Assembly (NCBI GenBank): GCA_039029395.1
Contig: JBCCGG010000030.1
Span: forward strand, 1-64,000
DNA: 64,000 nt
Direction of reading: 5' to 3'
From: JBCCGG01 sp039029395
GTDB lineage: Bacteria > Pseudomonadota > Alphaproteobacteria > Kiloniellales > JAKSDN01
The notes beneath the pieces were generated by a model. That model searched no databases and was not told where the DNA came from. It saw only the letters and a list, made by a program, of their open reading frames with translations. Of the stretch, positions 1 to 8,610 are shown piece by piece. The translations under genes and the position numbers were made by a program. Position 1 is the stretch's first letter. Each line of letters starts with the position of its first letter.

Positions 1-306
1 GAGGTGAGCGTGGTTCATCCCCACAATCTAACCGAGCTATTCCGTTTTGACGTGGGTCGTGCGCCCCAGGGCATCGCCGTTGCACCAGATGGCACGCGCC
101 TCTACATCCACAACTTTATGGACCGCACCGTCAGCGTCCACGATATCTCCGCCGCCATTGGAGATATTGCCTGTCGTGGGCGGCCGAGTCGGGGTGTGGG
201 CCGGCGCAGCCACTATTCAAACAACCGTTTAGGCAAGGGAAGGGCGGCAGCCGGGGTCGGAACCGGTTGCCGCCCAAAAGTCTCCAGCCAGTTGGGGGGC
301 AGTTAG
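1..306 (+). pseudogene. Fragment of a YVTN/SMP-30-type beta-propeller protein
   Basis: The first ~50 codons read as a single beta-propeller blade with the pattern APQGIAVAPDGTRLY followed by MDRTVSVHDIS, which is typical of YVTN-repeat proteins and of propeller domains attached to c-type cytochromes. After about position 150 the translation stops resembling the family and becomes an Arg/Gly-rich stretch ending at a stop at 306. The homologous part therefore begins before the window and is broken inside it. I read this as a decayed or truncated gene; a frameshift near 150-180 is the simplest cause. Function can only be given at fold level. Confidence 0.5.
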
Positions 307-465
307 AGATGGAGGCCGGCTGGACGCCTCCGACAGAGAGGGGAAGTCTCCGTAACTAAAGATATGGAGAGACTTCGTGGTCGGACTTTGCCCCAAATGA
401 GGCAATAATGTGTTTCGTCCACAGTCCAAATTATCCTATAAGTTGAATTTGGGAGCCAAAAGTCC
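240..465. repeat. Cluster of inverted repeats in a non-coding stretch
   Basis: At least four dyads lie between the broken propeller gene and the LysR gene. They are GGGCGGCA/TGCCGCCC (242-249 with 268-275), GGAGGC/GCCTCC (311-316 with 326-331), GAAGTCTC/GAGACTTC (343-350 with 369-376) and GGACTTT/AAAGTCC (383-389 with 459-465). None is followed by a clear T-run. No convincing gene is present in 307-480. The density of dyads suggests a folded RNA, a small non-autonomous element, or a decayed intergenic repeat. Confidence 0.4.
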
Positions 466-480
466 GCCCCTGGGACCGGA

Positions 481-1401
481 TCATGCTGCGATGGGATCCA
501 GTCCCAAAAAGCGCGGCGTCTCGCGCGCGAAAACCTCGGCTAGAAGGTCCATCACAGCGCGCACCGCCGGCACTCGGCGCAGGTCCTGGTGGACAACCAA
601 ATGCAACCTGCGGGTCAATTCCTCGAGCGGTGGGGTCAGGCGCACAAGAGCCAGGTCTCGGTCGCCACTGAAACAGGGTAGGACCCCCAACCCGGCGCCC
701 TGGCGCACCGCATCGTGCAGCACCAGGCCGTTATTGGTGCGCACCGCCGGCAGGCCACCCTCGAGTTTATCCAGGAGCCAGGTCTGATTGTGAAAATATG
801 TGTGCTCCTCGTCGTAGCCGACCCAGGTGCAGGCGCCGTAGCGGGCCTCGGAACGCGCTTCCGGATGGCGTGCCACGTAATCCCGGGCGCCATAGACCGC
901 GTAGCTGTAGGACGCCAGCTTGCGGGCGATTAGGCTCGGGTTCTCGGGCAAGCACTCTTGAATCAGCAAGTCCGCCTCGCGGCGGGAGAGATTGGCATAG
1001 ATGTGGTTGACCGCGATCTCGATCTCGATCTCGGGCAGGCGGGCGCGCAGCTCGCTGACCTGGTCGGTCAGCAGCTGAGCCAGAGTCTCCCAGGCCGAAA
1101 TCCGCACCGTGCCACGAACCCCTTCGGCCAACGCCGCCTTCTTGCGGTCCAGGGTGAGTGCGGTGCGCTCCATGGCTTCAGCCAGGGGAAGCAGCTCGCT
1201 GCCGGCCGTCGTCGGCACGTAGCCCTCGGGCCGGCGCTCGAACAGCCGGGCACCCAAGACCTCTTCCAAGCCCTTGAGCCGGCGGCCGACGGTCGGCTGG
1301 GTGACGTGCAAGGCCTTGGCGGCGGCCGACAGGCTGCCCCGGCGCGAGACCGCGAGAAAGATCCGCAAATCGTCCCAGTTCATCTCTTCGCGCTGGCTCA
1401 T
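481..1401 (-). CDS. LysR-family transcriptional regulator
   Basis: A 306-residue protein of normal LTTR length. An N-terminal winged helix-turn-helix occupies about residues 8-67 (DLRIFLAVSRRGSLSAAAKA, then QPTVGRRLKGLEE), followed by an effector-binding domain of the periplasmic-binding fold. The ATG at 1401 is preceded by GGAGG at 1406-1410, which supports the start. It is divergent from the large ABC exporter at 1528, and the shared 126-bp gap carries two short dyads, so it is likely to control itself and possibly the exporter. The ligand cannot be predicted. Confidence 0.93.
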   Translation of the reverse strand: MSQREEMNWDDLRIFLAVSRRGSLSAAAKALHVTQPTVGRRLKGLEEVLGARLFERRPEGYVPTTAGSELLPLAEAMERTALTLDRKKAALAEGVRGTVRISAWETLAQLLTDQVSELRARLPEIEIEIAVNHIYANLSRREADLLIQECLPENPSLIARKLASYSYAVYGARDYVARHPEARSEARYGACTWVGYDEEHTYFHNQTWLLDKLEGGLPAVRTNNGLVLHDAVRQGAGLGVLPCFSGDRDLALVRLTPPLEELTRRLHLVVHQDLRRVPAVRAVMDLLAEVFARETPRFLGLDPIAA

Positions 1402-1414
1402 GGTTGCCTCCGGG

Positions 1415-1451
1415 CTATAAAAATATGCATAGCGATTATAGAAAGACTATA
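1415..1451. promoter_or_regulatory. Candidate LysR operator dyads
   Basis: Two dyads sit in the divergent gap between the LysR gene and the ABC exporter. CTAT-N10-ATAG spans 1415-1432 and TATAG-AAAGA-CTATA spans 1437-1451. LysR regulators typically bind interrupted dyads of the T-N11-A type, and two sites about one or two helical turns apart are usual. The region is also AT-rich compared with its surroundings. Assignment to this regulator is inference from position. Confidence 0.4.
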
Positions 1452-1527
1452 GGCGCAAAACATTTTTCTTCAAGCTATCTTCTTTGCCGCGAGTGGTTTA
1501 TCAGCATGTAGGCAAAGAGGATCCGCC

Positions 1528-4500
1528 ATGTATTTCAATCGCCGGCTCTGGATTTTCACGCAAGGGGTGCGCCAACGCATCTGGGGCGCTGTCGCGATCG
1601 GGGTGCTCTCCTCGGCCTTCGGCATCGCGCGCCTGGCCTTGCTCGGCTGGCTGCTCGGCCTGATCTTTGTCGGCGCGCCCTGGAACCAGCTTCTGCTGGC
1701 CGGCGGTCTGGCAGCCGGCGCGATTTTGCTGCGCGGCTGGCTGGAGTACGGCCGCATCATGGTGGCCCACCGCACGGCGGCCAAGGTTCAGTATCACCTG
1801 CGTGCGCTCTTGTACGACAAGGTGGTGGCGCTCGGTCCGGCACGGCTCGGCCTGACCCGGACCGGCGACGTACTGATCTCCCTGGTCGACGGAATCGAGC
1901 ATCTGGAGGTCTACTTCGGCCAATACCTGCCCCAACTGTTCGTCGCGGCGATCACGCCGGCCCTGATCTTCGCCTTCGTTGCCTGGCTCGACCTGCCGGT
2001 CGCATTGGTGCTGTTGGCCGCTGCCTTGATCACTTTGGTGGCACCGGCCGCGTTCCATCTGGTGGACTCCCGCAACTCGCTGGCCCGGGCCAAGGCCTAC
2101 GGCGACTTCGCCGCCGAGTTTCTCGACTCGGTCCAGGGCCTGGCGACCTTGAAGGCTTTCGGCCAGAGTGGCGCCCGGGCGCGCATCCTGGCCGCTAAGG
2201 CCCACGAGCTGTTCCGCACCACCATGTGGGTCTTGGCGACAAATTCACTCTCGCGCGGCATCACCGACTGCGGCATCGCGATCGGTGCCGCGGCGGCGCT
2301 GGGTCTCGGCGCCTACCGGGTGCAGCAGGGCGCCATGAGCCTGGAAATCCTGCTGGTGATCCTGCTGCTCGGCGTCGAGGTGTTCCGCCCTTTGCGAGAC
2401 CTGCGCGGTCTGCTCCATAGTGGCATGTTGGCCCAGTCGGCGGCCGGCAAGGTACTGGACCTGCTCGACGCCACGCCCCTGGTTGCAGAGCCGCCGGCCC
2501 CGGCGGCGGATGCGAACCTGCCGGCAACCCTTGAGTTCGACGAGGTGCGGTTTGCCTATCCGGGTGGCCGCGGCGAGGCCCACCGAGGGGTCAGCTTCAC
2601 GGTAGCGGCCGGCGAACGCATCGGCATCGTCGGGCCGAGCGGTTCGGGCAAGTCCTCGATCGTGCGTTTGCTGCTGCGGCTCTACGATCCCCAGTCGGGC
2701 ACAATTCGACTGGGCGGGCGGGATCTCAAGTCGCTCAGCTTCGCCGAGCTGCGCTGCCATCTCGCGGTGGTCAATCAGGACACCTACCTGTTTCACGGCA
2801 CGGTCGAGGACAACCTGCGCTTCGGCAAGCCAGAGGCCAGCCACGAGGAGCTCGAGGCTGCCGCCCGGGCCGCCAATGCCCACGACTTCATTATGGCTTT
2901 GCCCGAAGGCTACCGCACGGTGGTTGGAGAGCGCGGCATCAAGCTTTCCGGCGGCCAGCGTCAGCGCATTGCGATCGCCCGGGCACTGCTGCGCAACGCG
3001 CCGATCTTGGTGCTCGACGAGGCGCTCTCGGCGGTCGACGCGGAGAACGAGGCAGTGATCCAAGAGGCGCTCGACCGCCTAATGACCGGCCGCACCACCT
3101 TGATCCTGGCCCATCGCCTGTCCAGCGTGATCGATGCAGACCGCATCCTGGTGCTCGACGAGGGCCGGGTCGTCGAGCAGGGCGCACATGGCGCGCTGAT
3201 GGCTCAAGACGGCATCTACCACGCTCTGATGGCCGAGCAGGCCAAGGATCGGGCGCGCAGCCCCTCGCGGGAGACACCGCCAGCCCTGCAGTCCCGTCCG
3301 CTTTTCCTTGAAGACAAGACCGAGCCCTCCGATGCCGCGCCGGCCCACGATATCCTGGCCGCCGAAGGGCTCGGCTGGGGCGCCGCGCTACGCCATCTGC
3401 TGGGCTTCGCCCGGCCCTGGCGCGGCCGTCTCGCCATGACCTTCGGGTTTGGCGTCACCCGGGTGCTCGCCTTCATAGCGGTCGGTTTGGTCTCGGCGCT
3501 CGCCGTCGCGGCGGTCAAGCAGGGCGAGCCGATCTTCGGACTGATGATCGCGCTCGCGATCTTGGCGCCGGCGGCCGGCATCCTCCATTGGCTGGAATCC
3601 TGGGTCGCTCACGACATGGCCTTCCGCATGCTGGCCGAGATGCGCGTCGCCCTGTTCCGCAAGCTCGACCGGCTGGCCCCGGCTTACCTGGTGCGCCGGC
3701 GCACCGGCGACCTGGTGGCCATGGCGACCAACGACGTGGAACTAGTCGAGTACTTCTTTGCTCACACCATCGCGCCGGCGGTGGTCGCCGTGTTGGTGCC
3801 GGTGACCGCCCTGGTCGGCATGGCCATGGTGCATTGGGCGCTGGCGCTCACCTTGATGCCCTTCTTGGCGATCGTCGCGCTTTCACCCTTCGTGTTGCGG
3901 GCCCGGGCTGACCGTCTGGCTTCGCGCGACCGTGAGGCTCTGGGCGAGCTCAACGCCCACATGGTCGACAACCTCCAGGGTCTCGGCGAGGTCATCGCCT
4001 TTCAGCAGGAGGCCCGGCGCCGCCAAGGCTTCCTCGCGCTGGTCGAGCGTCACCAGGCGGTGCGACTGCCGTTCTTCGGCGATCTTACGTTGCAGCAAGC
4101 GCTGGTCGAGGTGATGACCGCGCTCGGCGGTCTGGCGGTCGCCCTGGTCGGCGGCTGGTTGGCGGCCAGTGGCGTGATCACTGCGCTTTATCTGCCGCTC
4201 TTGACCCTACTTGCCATGGCCGCCTTCCTGCCGATCTCCGAGATCGCCGACATCGGCCGCCAGTTGGCGGACACCCTTGGTGCGACGCGCCGCTTGCACG
4301 CGGTGCACAGCGAGCCGGTGCCGGTCACCGACGGCGCCAAGCCCGCCCCAGCACGCGCCAATCAGGGCGCCGAGATTGCCTTCGAGGAGGTCACCTTCGC
4401 TTACCCCGGTGGCGCCGGGCGGGCGCTCGACGGGGTCGACCTCTCCTTGCCGGCCGGCCAGACCGTTGCCCTGGTCGGGCGCTCGGGCGCCGGCAAGACC

Positions 4501-5121
4501 ACGCTGGCCCACCTGCTGCTGCGGTTCTGGGACCCGGACCAGGGACGCATCCTTCTGGACGGTCAGGACCTGCGCGACTATGCGCTCGACGACCTGCGCC
4601 AGGAGGTCGCCCTGGTGGCCCAGGACACTTACCTCTTCAACGACAGCCTGGGCGCGAACATTAGAATCGCCAAGCCCGATGCGAGCGAGGCGGTGCTTAC
4701 CCGCGCGCTCGAGCGGGCCGCGCTGAGCGACTTCGTCGCCAGCTTGCCCGACGGCTTGGCGACCCGGGTCGGCGAGCGCGGCATGGCGCTTTCCGGCGGC
4801 CAGCGCCAGCGAGTCGCGATCGCCCGGGCCTTCCTGCGCGACGCACCGGTCCTGGTGCTCGACGAGGCGACCTCTCACCTGGACGCCCTCAGCGAGCGAC
4901 TGGTGCACCGGGCACTGGGCGACCTCATGGCCGACCGCACGACCTTGGTGATTGCTCACCGCCTGTCGACCGTGCGCGCCGCCGACCGCATCGTCGTGCT
5001 CGATGACGGCCGAGTGGTCGAAAGCGGCAGCCACCACGAGCTGCTGGCCGCCGGTGGCCTCTATGCCCACCTGGTGGAGCGCCAGCTCGGCGCCGGCACG
5101 CCCCGCCAAGCGGCCGAGTAA
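1528..5121 (+). CDS. Fused two-module ABC exporter (CydDC-like arrangement)
   Basis: A 1197-residue protein containing two complete exporter half-units in one chain. TMD1 is about 15-315, NBD1 has Walker A GPSGSGKSS near 368 and signature LSGGQRQR near 472, TMD2 is about 620-920, and NBD2 has Walker A GRSGAGKTT near 983 and LSGGQRQR near 1088. Both NBDs end in intact Walker B/D-loop segments (LVLDEALSAVD, LVLDEATSHLD), so both ATPase sites could be active. The first TMD, with HLEVYFGQYLPQ, and the second NBD resemble CydD and CydC, the heterodimeric cysteine/glutathione exporter. A fused CydDC-like thiol exporter is the best guess, but multidrug or lipid export is possible. No cydAB is nearby. 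It is divergent from a LysR gene. Confidence 0.9.
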   Translation: MYFNRRLWIFTQGVRQRIWGAVAIGVLSSAFGIARLALLGWLLGLIFVGAPWNQLLLAGGLAAGAILLRGWLEYGRIMVAHRTAAKVQYHLRALLYDKVVALGPARLGLTRTGDVLISLVDGIEHLEVYFGQYLPQLFVAAITPALIFAFVAWLDLPVALVLLAAALITLVAPAAFHLVDSRNSLARAKAYGDFAAEFLDSVQGLATLKAFGQSGARARILAAKAHELFRTTMWVLATNSLSRGITDCGIAIGAAAALGLGAYRVQQGAMSLEILLVILLLGVEVFRPLRDLRGLLHSGMLAQSAAGKVLDLLDATPLVAEPPAPAADANLPATLEFDEVRFAYPGGRGEAHRGVSFTVAAGERIGIVGPSGSGKSSIVRLLLRLYDPQSGTIRLGGRDLKSLSFAELRCHLAVVNQDTYLFHGTVEDNLRFGKPEASHEELEAAARAANAHDFIMALPEGYRTVVGERGIKLSGGQRQRIAIARALLRNAPILVLDEALSAVDAENEAVIQEALDRLMTGRTTLILAHRLSSVIDADRILVLDEGRVVEQGAHGALMAQDGIYHALMAEQAKDRARSPSRETPPALQSRPLFLEDKTEPSDAAPAHDILAAEGLGWGAALRHLLGFARPWRGRLAMTFGFGVTRVLAFIAVGLVSALAVAAVKQGEPIFGLMIALAILAPAAGILHWLESWVAHDMAFRMLAEMRVALFRKLDRLAPAYLVRRRTGDLVAMATNDVELVEYFFAHTIAPAVVAVLVPVTALVGMAMVHWALALTLMPFLAIVALSPFVLRARADRLASRDREALGELNAHMVDNLQGLGEVIAFQQEARRRQGFLALVERHQAVRLPFFGDLTLQQALVEVMTALGGLAVALVGGWLAASGVITALYLPLLTLLAMAAFLPISEIADIGRQLADTLGATRRLHAVHSEPVPVTDGAKPAPARANQGAEIAFEEVTFAYPGGAGRALDGVDLSLPAGQTVALVGRSGAGKTTLAHLLLRFWDPDQGRILLDGQDLRDYALDDLRQEVALVAQDTYLFNDSLGANIRIAKPDASEAVLTRALERAALSDFVASLPDGLATRVGERGMALSGGQRQRVAIARAFLRDAPVLVLDEATSHLDALSERLVHRALGDLMADRTTLVIAHRLSTVRAADRIVVLDDGRVVESGSHHELLAAGGLYAHLVERQLGAGTPRQAAE

Positions 5122-5138
5122 GGAACGCGGATCGGCGC

Positions 5139-6665
5139 TCAGTTGGTGTCGGGCGTCCGTAGCTCGGCCTTGACCACCTTGCCGTAGTTGTTCTTCGGCA
5201 GGCGTTCGACGAAGCGGTAGCGGCGCGGGCGCTTAAAACGGGCCAGGCGGTCCAGGCAGGCCCGGTCAAGCGCCTCGGGCGTGACTTCGGCGCCCGGCGC
5301 GACGACAACGAAGGCCACGACCTCCTCGCCCCACTCGGGGTGGGACCAGCCGACCACCGCGCACTCCTCGACCGCCGGCTCGCTCAGAATCGCCTCCTCG
5401 ACCTCGCGCGGATAGATGTTGGCGCCGCCGCTAATGATCAGATCCTTGGAGCGGTCCTTCAGGGTCAGGAAACCGTCCTCGTCGAGGGCGCCCAGATCGC
5501 CCGTGTGCAGCCAACCGCCGGCCAGGGTCCGCGCGCTGGTCTCGGGATCGCGCCAGTAGCCAAGCATGACCGAATCGCCGCGCACCAGAACTTCGCCAGT
5601 CTCGCCGGGCGGTAGGGCCCGGTCTTCGTCATCGGCGATCCTGATCTCGACTGCGCTCTGGGCTTGACCGACCGAGGCGAGCCGCTGCCAGTATCGCGGG
5701 TGCTCATGGTCGCCGTGGGCCGCCTTATCGAGCGCGGTGATCGTCATGGGGCTCTCGCCCTGGCCGTAGATCTGGGCAAACTTGTTGCCGAAGCACGCCA
5801 TGGCCTGCTCGAGGTCAACCAGGTACATGGGCCCGCCGCCATAGATCACGGTCTTGAGGTTGCGGGTGTCAGCGGCGCCGGCCGCGGGGTGCTCGACCAA
5901 ACGCTTCACCATGGTCGGCGCGCCGAACAGGGCGATGCCAGGGTGGGCCGGCAGAAGCGCGAAGACCTCCGCCGGATCGAAGCCTCGGCTCTCGGGAATC
6001 ACATGGCAGGCGCCGGCGGCGATATGGGGCAGGCCGTAGAGCCCCGAGCCATGGGACAGCGGCGCTGCGTGCAGAATCCCGTCGCCCGGTGCGATCTGGT
6101 CCACGTCGGCGAAATAGCAGAGCGTCATGGTCATGAGGTTGCGATGGCTCAACATGGCGCCTTTCGGGCGCCCGGTGGTGCCGCTGGTATAGAACAGCCA
6201 AGCCAGATCGTCGGGCGCCCGCGCTATGACTTCGATCGGCTCCGCATCGACCAGTTTCTCATAGGCCGGCCGCCCGACCTCGATCAGCTCGCGCAGCTCC
6301 GTCAGGCCTGTCACCAGGGGCGCTAGACCGGTTGCCAGGTCTTCTGACGAAAAACAGAGGCTGGCGCCGCTCTGCTCGAGGATGTAGGCGTGCTCTTTCG
6401 GGTGCAGCTTGGCATTGATCGGCACGGCGACCATGCCGGCGTGCCAGATCGCCCAAATCAGCTCGATGTAGGCCGGTCCGTTGTGCTGAACCAAGGCAAC
6501 TCGGTCGCCGAGCGCGAGGCCGAAACGGCCTGTCAACGCGCCGGCAAGTGCGGCACTACGCTGAGCCAGCCTCTCGTAAGTGGCCCAGCGGGTAGCGCCG
6601 ACGGCGACCGCCGTCTCGCTACCTTGGCCTTGACCTGCGCGCACAAGAAGGTGGGCCAGGTTCAT
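5139..6665 (-). CDS. AMP-dependent acyl-CoA synthetase/ligase
   Basis: A 508-residue member of the adenylate-forming (ANL) family that activates a carboxylic acid as acyl-AMP and transfers it to CoA. It shows the phosphate loop YTSGTTGRPKGAMLSHRN near residue 158, the hinge segment TGDLGALDEDGFLTLKDRSK, GANIYPREVEEAI, and the C-terminal catalytic Lys in PKNNYGKVVK. I use the ATG at 6665; a TTG 21 bases upstream also opens the frame, but neither has a strong ribosome site. It is divergent from the TAXI binding-protein gene. The substrate is probably a medium-chain or aromatic acid. It is too far from rpfF to be called RpfB. Confidence 0.92.
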   Translation of the reverse strand: MNLAHLLVRAGQGQGSETAVAVGATRWATYERLAQRSAALAGALTGRFGLALGDRVALVQHNGPAYIELIWAIWHAGMVAVPINAKLHPKEHAYILEQSGASLCFSSEDLATGLAPLVTGLTELRELIEVGRPAYEKLVDAEPIEVIARAPDDLAWLFYTSGTTGRPKGAMLSHRNLMTMTLCYFADVDQIAPGDGILHAAPLSHGSGLYGLPHIAAGACHVIPESRGFDPAEVFALLPAHPGIALFGAPTMVKRLVEHPAAGAADTRNLKTVIYGGGPMYLVDLEQAMACFGNKFAQIYGQGESPMTITALDKAAHGDHEHPRYWQRLASVGQAQSAVEIRIADDEDRALPPGETGEVLVRGDSVMLGYWRDPETSARTLAGGWLHTGDLGALDEDGFLTLKDRSKDLIISGGANIYPREVEEAILSEPAVEECAVVGWSHPEWGEEVVAFVVVAPGAEVTPEALDRACLDRLARFKRPRRYRFVERLPKNNYGKVVKAELRTPDTN

Positions 6666-6814
6666 TGCGTCGTGCTGATCCGCCAATCGGTCATGGGGAT
6701 ATCTTCCAGAGCCGGGCCGCGCCGGTCAATCGGGGCTTGCGCCTGGCGAAGGGCGCCTGGTCCTGCTATAGCTTGAAATGGGGTCGCAGAACGCCGCGAA
6801 AGGAGCGCATCGCT

Positions 6815-7900
6815 TTGTCTCAGGCCACCAGGAGGGTCACCGCCACGGGCTGGAGCCGGCGCCGCTTGCTTGCCGCCGGCGCGGGCCTGGCCGGCACGCT
6901 GGGCCTCTGGCGTCCGAGCTTCGCTCAAGAGGTCTCCTTCTTCAGAATCGGCACCGGTCCGACCGCCGGCACCTACTTTCCGGTCGGCGGCCTCATAGCC
7001 AGCGCGATCAGCAACCCGCCTGGCAGTCGGGCCTGCGACCGGGGCGGCGCCTGTGGGGTGCCCGGCATGATCGGCGTGGCGGTCTCCACAGAGGGCTCGG
7101 TCTCCAACGTGGTGGAGGTTGCCAGCGGCGCCCTGGATTCCGGCCTGACCCAAGCCGACGTGCTCTATTGGGCTTACAGCGGCTCAGGCCTTTTCGAGAC
7201 GCGCGGTGCTCTGCCCAACCTGCGCGCCATCGCCAACCTCTTTCCCGAGGCGGTGCACATCGTGGCGCGCGCCGATCTGAGAATCGACAGCGTCGCCGAT
7301 CTCAAAGGCAAGCGTGTCTCGCTCGACCTGGACGGTTCGGGCACCAAGGCGGATGCCGAACTGGTGCTGGCCGCGTTCAATCTGACCCCTGAGGAGATGG
7401 AGGTCATGCCGGTCGGCGTGAACGCGGCGATCGACTTGCTGAGGGCCGGTGATCTGGATGCCTTTTTCTTTGTCGCCGGCACGCCGGCCAACGCGGTCTC
7501 GGAGCTGGCCGAGGCGGCCCTGGTCAAGCTGGTGCCAATCGACGGACCGGAGGTCGACAACCTGGTGACCGAAGCGCCGTTCTTTTCGCGGATCACGATC
7601 CCCTCGGGCACCTACTTCAACATCGGCGAGACCCCGACCCTCGCCGTCGGCGCCCAGTGGGCGGTTAGCAGCGAGGTGCCCGACGACGTGGTTTACGGCT
7701 GCTGCAAGGCGCTCTGGCACATCAACACCCGGCCTCTGCTGGAAAACGGCCACCCCAAGGCCAAGCTAATTCAGCTGGATACGGCCCTGGACGGGCTGGG
7801 CGCGCCGCTGCATCCGGGCGCCGAGCGCTACTACAAGGAGGTCGGGCTCATTGAGGGCGGGGCGCAGCTGGCGCCTGAGCCAGCTGAGGAAAATCAATAG
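6815..7900 (+). CDS. TAXI-family TRAP transporter solute-binding protein
   Basis: A 361-residue periplasmic binding protein. The start is a TTG at 6815 with AAAGGAG at 6799-6805 and a 9-base gap, clearly better than upstream in-frame codons. The N-terminus carries a twin-arginine-like signal, SRRRLLAAGAGLAGTLGLW, with cleavage after PSFA. The mature part begins FFRIGTGPTAGTYFPVGGLIA, the TAXI hallmark. TAXI proteins normally deliver glutamate or other carboxylates to a fused DctQM membrane subunit, but no TRAP permease lies next to it, so it is an orphan receptor here. Its 3' end overlaps the convergent GST gene by 53 bases. Confidence 0.92.
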   Translation: MSQATRRVTATGWSRRRLLAAGAGLAGTLGLWRPSFAQEVSFFRIGTGPTAGTYFPVGGLIASAISNPPGSRACDRGGACGVPGMIGVAVSTEGSVSNVVEVASGALDSGLTQADVLYWAYSGSGLFETRGALPNLRAIANLFPEAVHIVARADLRIDSVADLKGKRVSLDLDGSGTKADAELVLAAFNLTPEEMEVMPVGVNAAIDLLRAGDLDAFFFVAGTPANAVSELAEAALVKLVPIDGPEVDNLVTEAPFFSRITIPSGTYFNIGETPTLAVGAQWAVSSEVPDDVVYGCCKALWHINTRPLLENGHPKAKLIQLDTALDGLGAPLHPGAERYYKEVGLIEGGAQLAPEPAEENQ

Positions 7901-8531
7901 TCCAAGGCTCTGCCGCCGCGGCGTCGCGCCAGGCGACCATGGCCGGATAGGCGAGCACTGCGTCCCGATAGGCGGCGGCCGTGGGCTCAAGCTCGACATC
8001 GTAGGTGGCGAAACGCGAGACGACCGGCGCGTAGGCGGCGTCGGCCAGGCAAAAGGCGCCGAACAGGAAATCGCCGCCGCTGCCGAAGCGCGCTCGGCAA
8101 TCGGTCCAAATTTCCTGGATCCGCGCGATGTCCTCGGCCACACCCTCAGCGCGGCCCAGGCCCGGGTGATGGCCATTGAAGATCATCGGCATGTTTGTGC
8201 GCAGGGCCGCGAAACCGCTGTGCATCTCGGCGGTGACCGCGCGTGCCTGGGCGCGAGCTGCCGGGTCGGCCGGCCAGAGCCCAGCCTCCGGGCAGCGCTC
8301 GGCCAAGAACTCGCCGATCGCCAGCGAATCCCAGATCACCTGATCACCGGCGATGAGCGCCGGCACCTTGCCGCTCGGGCTGTGACGCAGAATCTCCGCC
8401 TTGGTATCGGGCCCGCGCAGGGGAATCACGATTTCGTCGTAGCTCAGGCCACTCTGGACCACCGCGAGCCAGCCGCGCAGGGACCAGGAGGAGTAGTTCT
8501 TGTTGCCCAAGACGATGGTAACGTCTTTCAT
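7848..8531 (-). CDS. Glutathione S-transferase
   Basis: A 227-residue cytosolic GST. The thioredoxin-like N-domain (about 1-80) has NYSSWSLRGWLA, placing the glutathione-activating Ser/Tyr near residue 14, and the usual cis-Pro segment GKVPALI. The all-helical C-domain follows. The family conjugates glutathione to electrophiles or acts as an isomerase or peroxidase; the substrate is unknown. The last 53 bases overlap the convergent TAXI gene, which gives the two mRNAs complementary 3' ends. Confidence 0.92.
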   Translation of the reverse strand: MKDVTIVLGNKNYSSWSLRGWLAVVQSGLSYDEIVIPLRGPDTKAEILRHSPSGKVPALIAGDQVIWDSLAIGEFLAERCPEAGLWPADPAARAQARAVTAEMHSGFAALRTNMPMIFNGHHPGLGRAEGVAEDIARIQEIWTDCRARFGSGGDFLFGAFCLADAAYAPVVSRFATYDVELEPTAAAYRDAVLAYPAMVAWRDAAAAEPWTIDFPQLAQAPAAPRPQ

Positions 8532-8610
8532 GTCGCGGCCCTTTCCCGATCTCTAACGACGGGCTAGCTATGGGCGAAGCGACCGCCCGATTCAAGGAGA
8601 TGTCACGCCC

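Noticed and set aside
4207..5109. A 300-codon antisense open frame under the ABC exporter
   Set aside because: It lies wholly opposite the second ATPase domain, which has intact motifs, and its own product matches nothing.
5139..6665. The acyl-CoA synthetase as RpfB of the DSF locus
   Set aside because: It is about 17 kb from rpfF with no shared transcription, and RpfB is normally directly next to rpfF. A generic acyl-CoA ligase call is safer.
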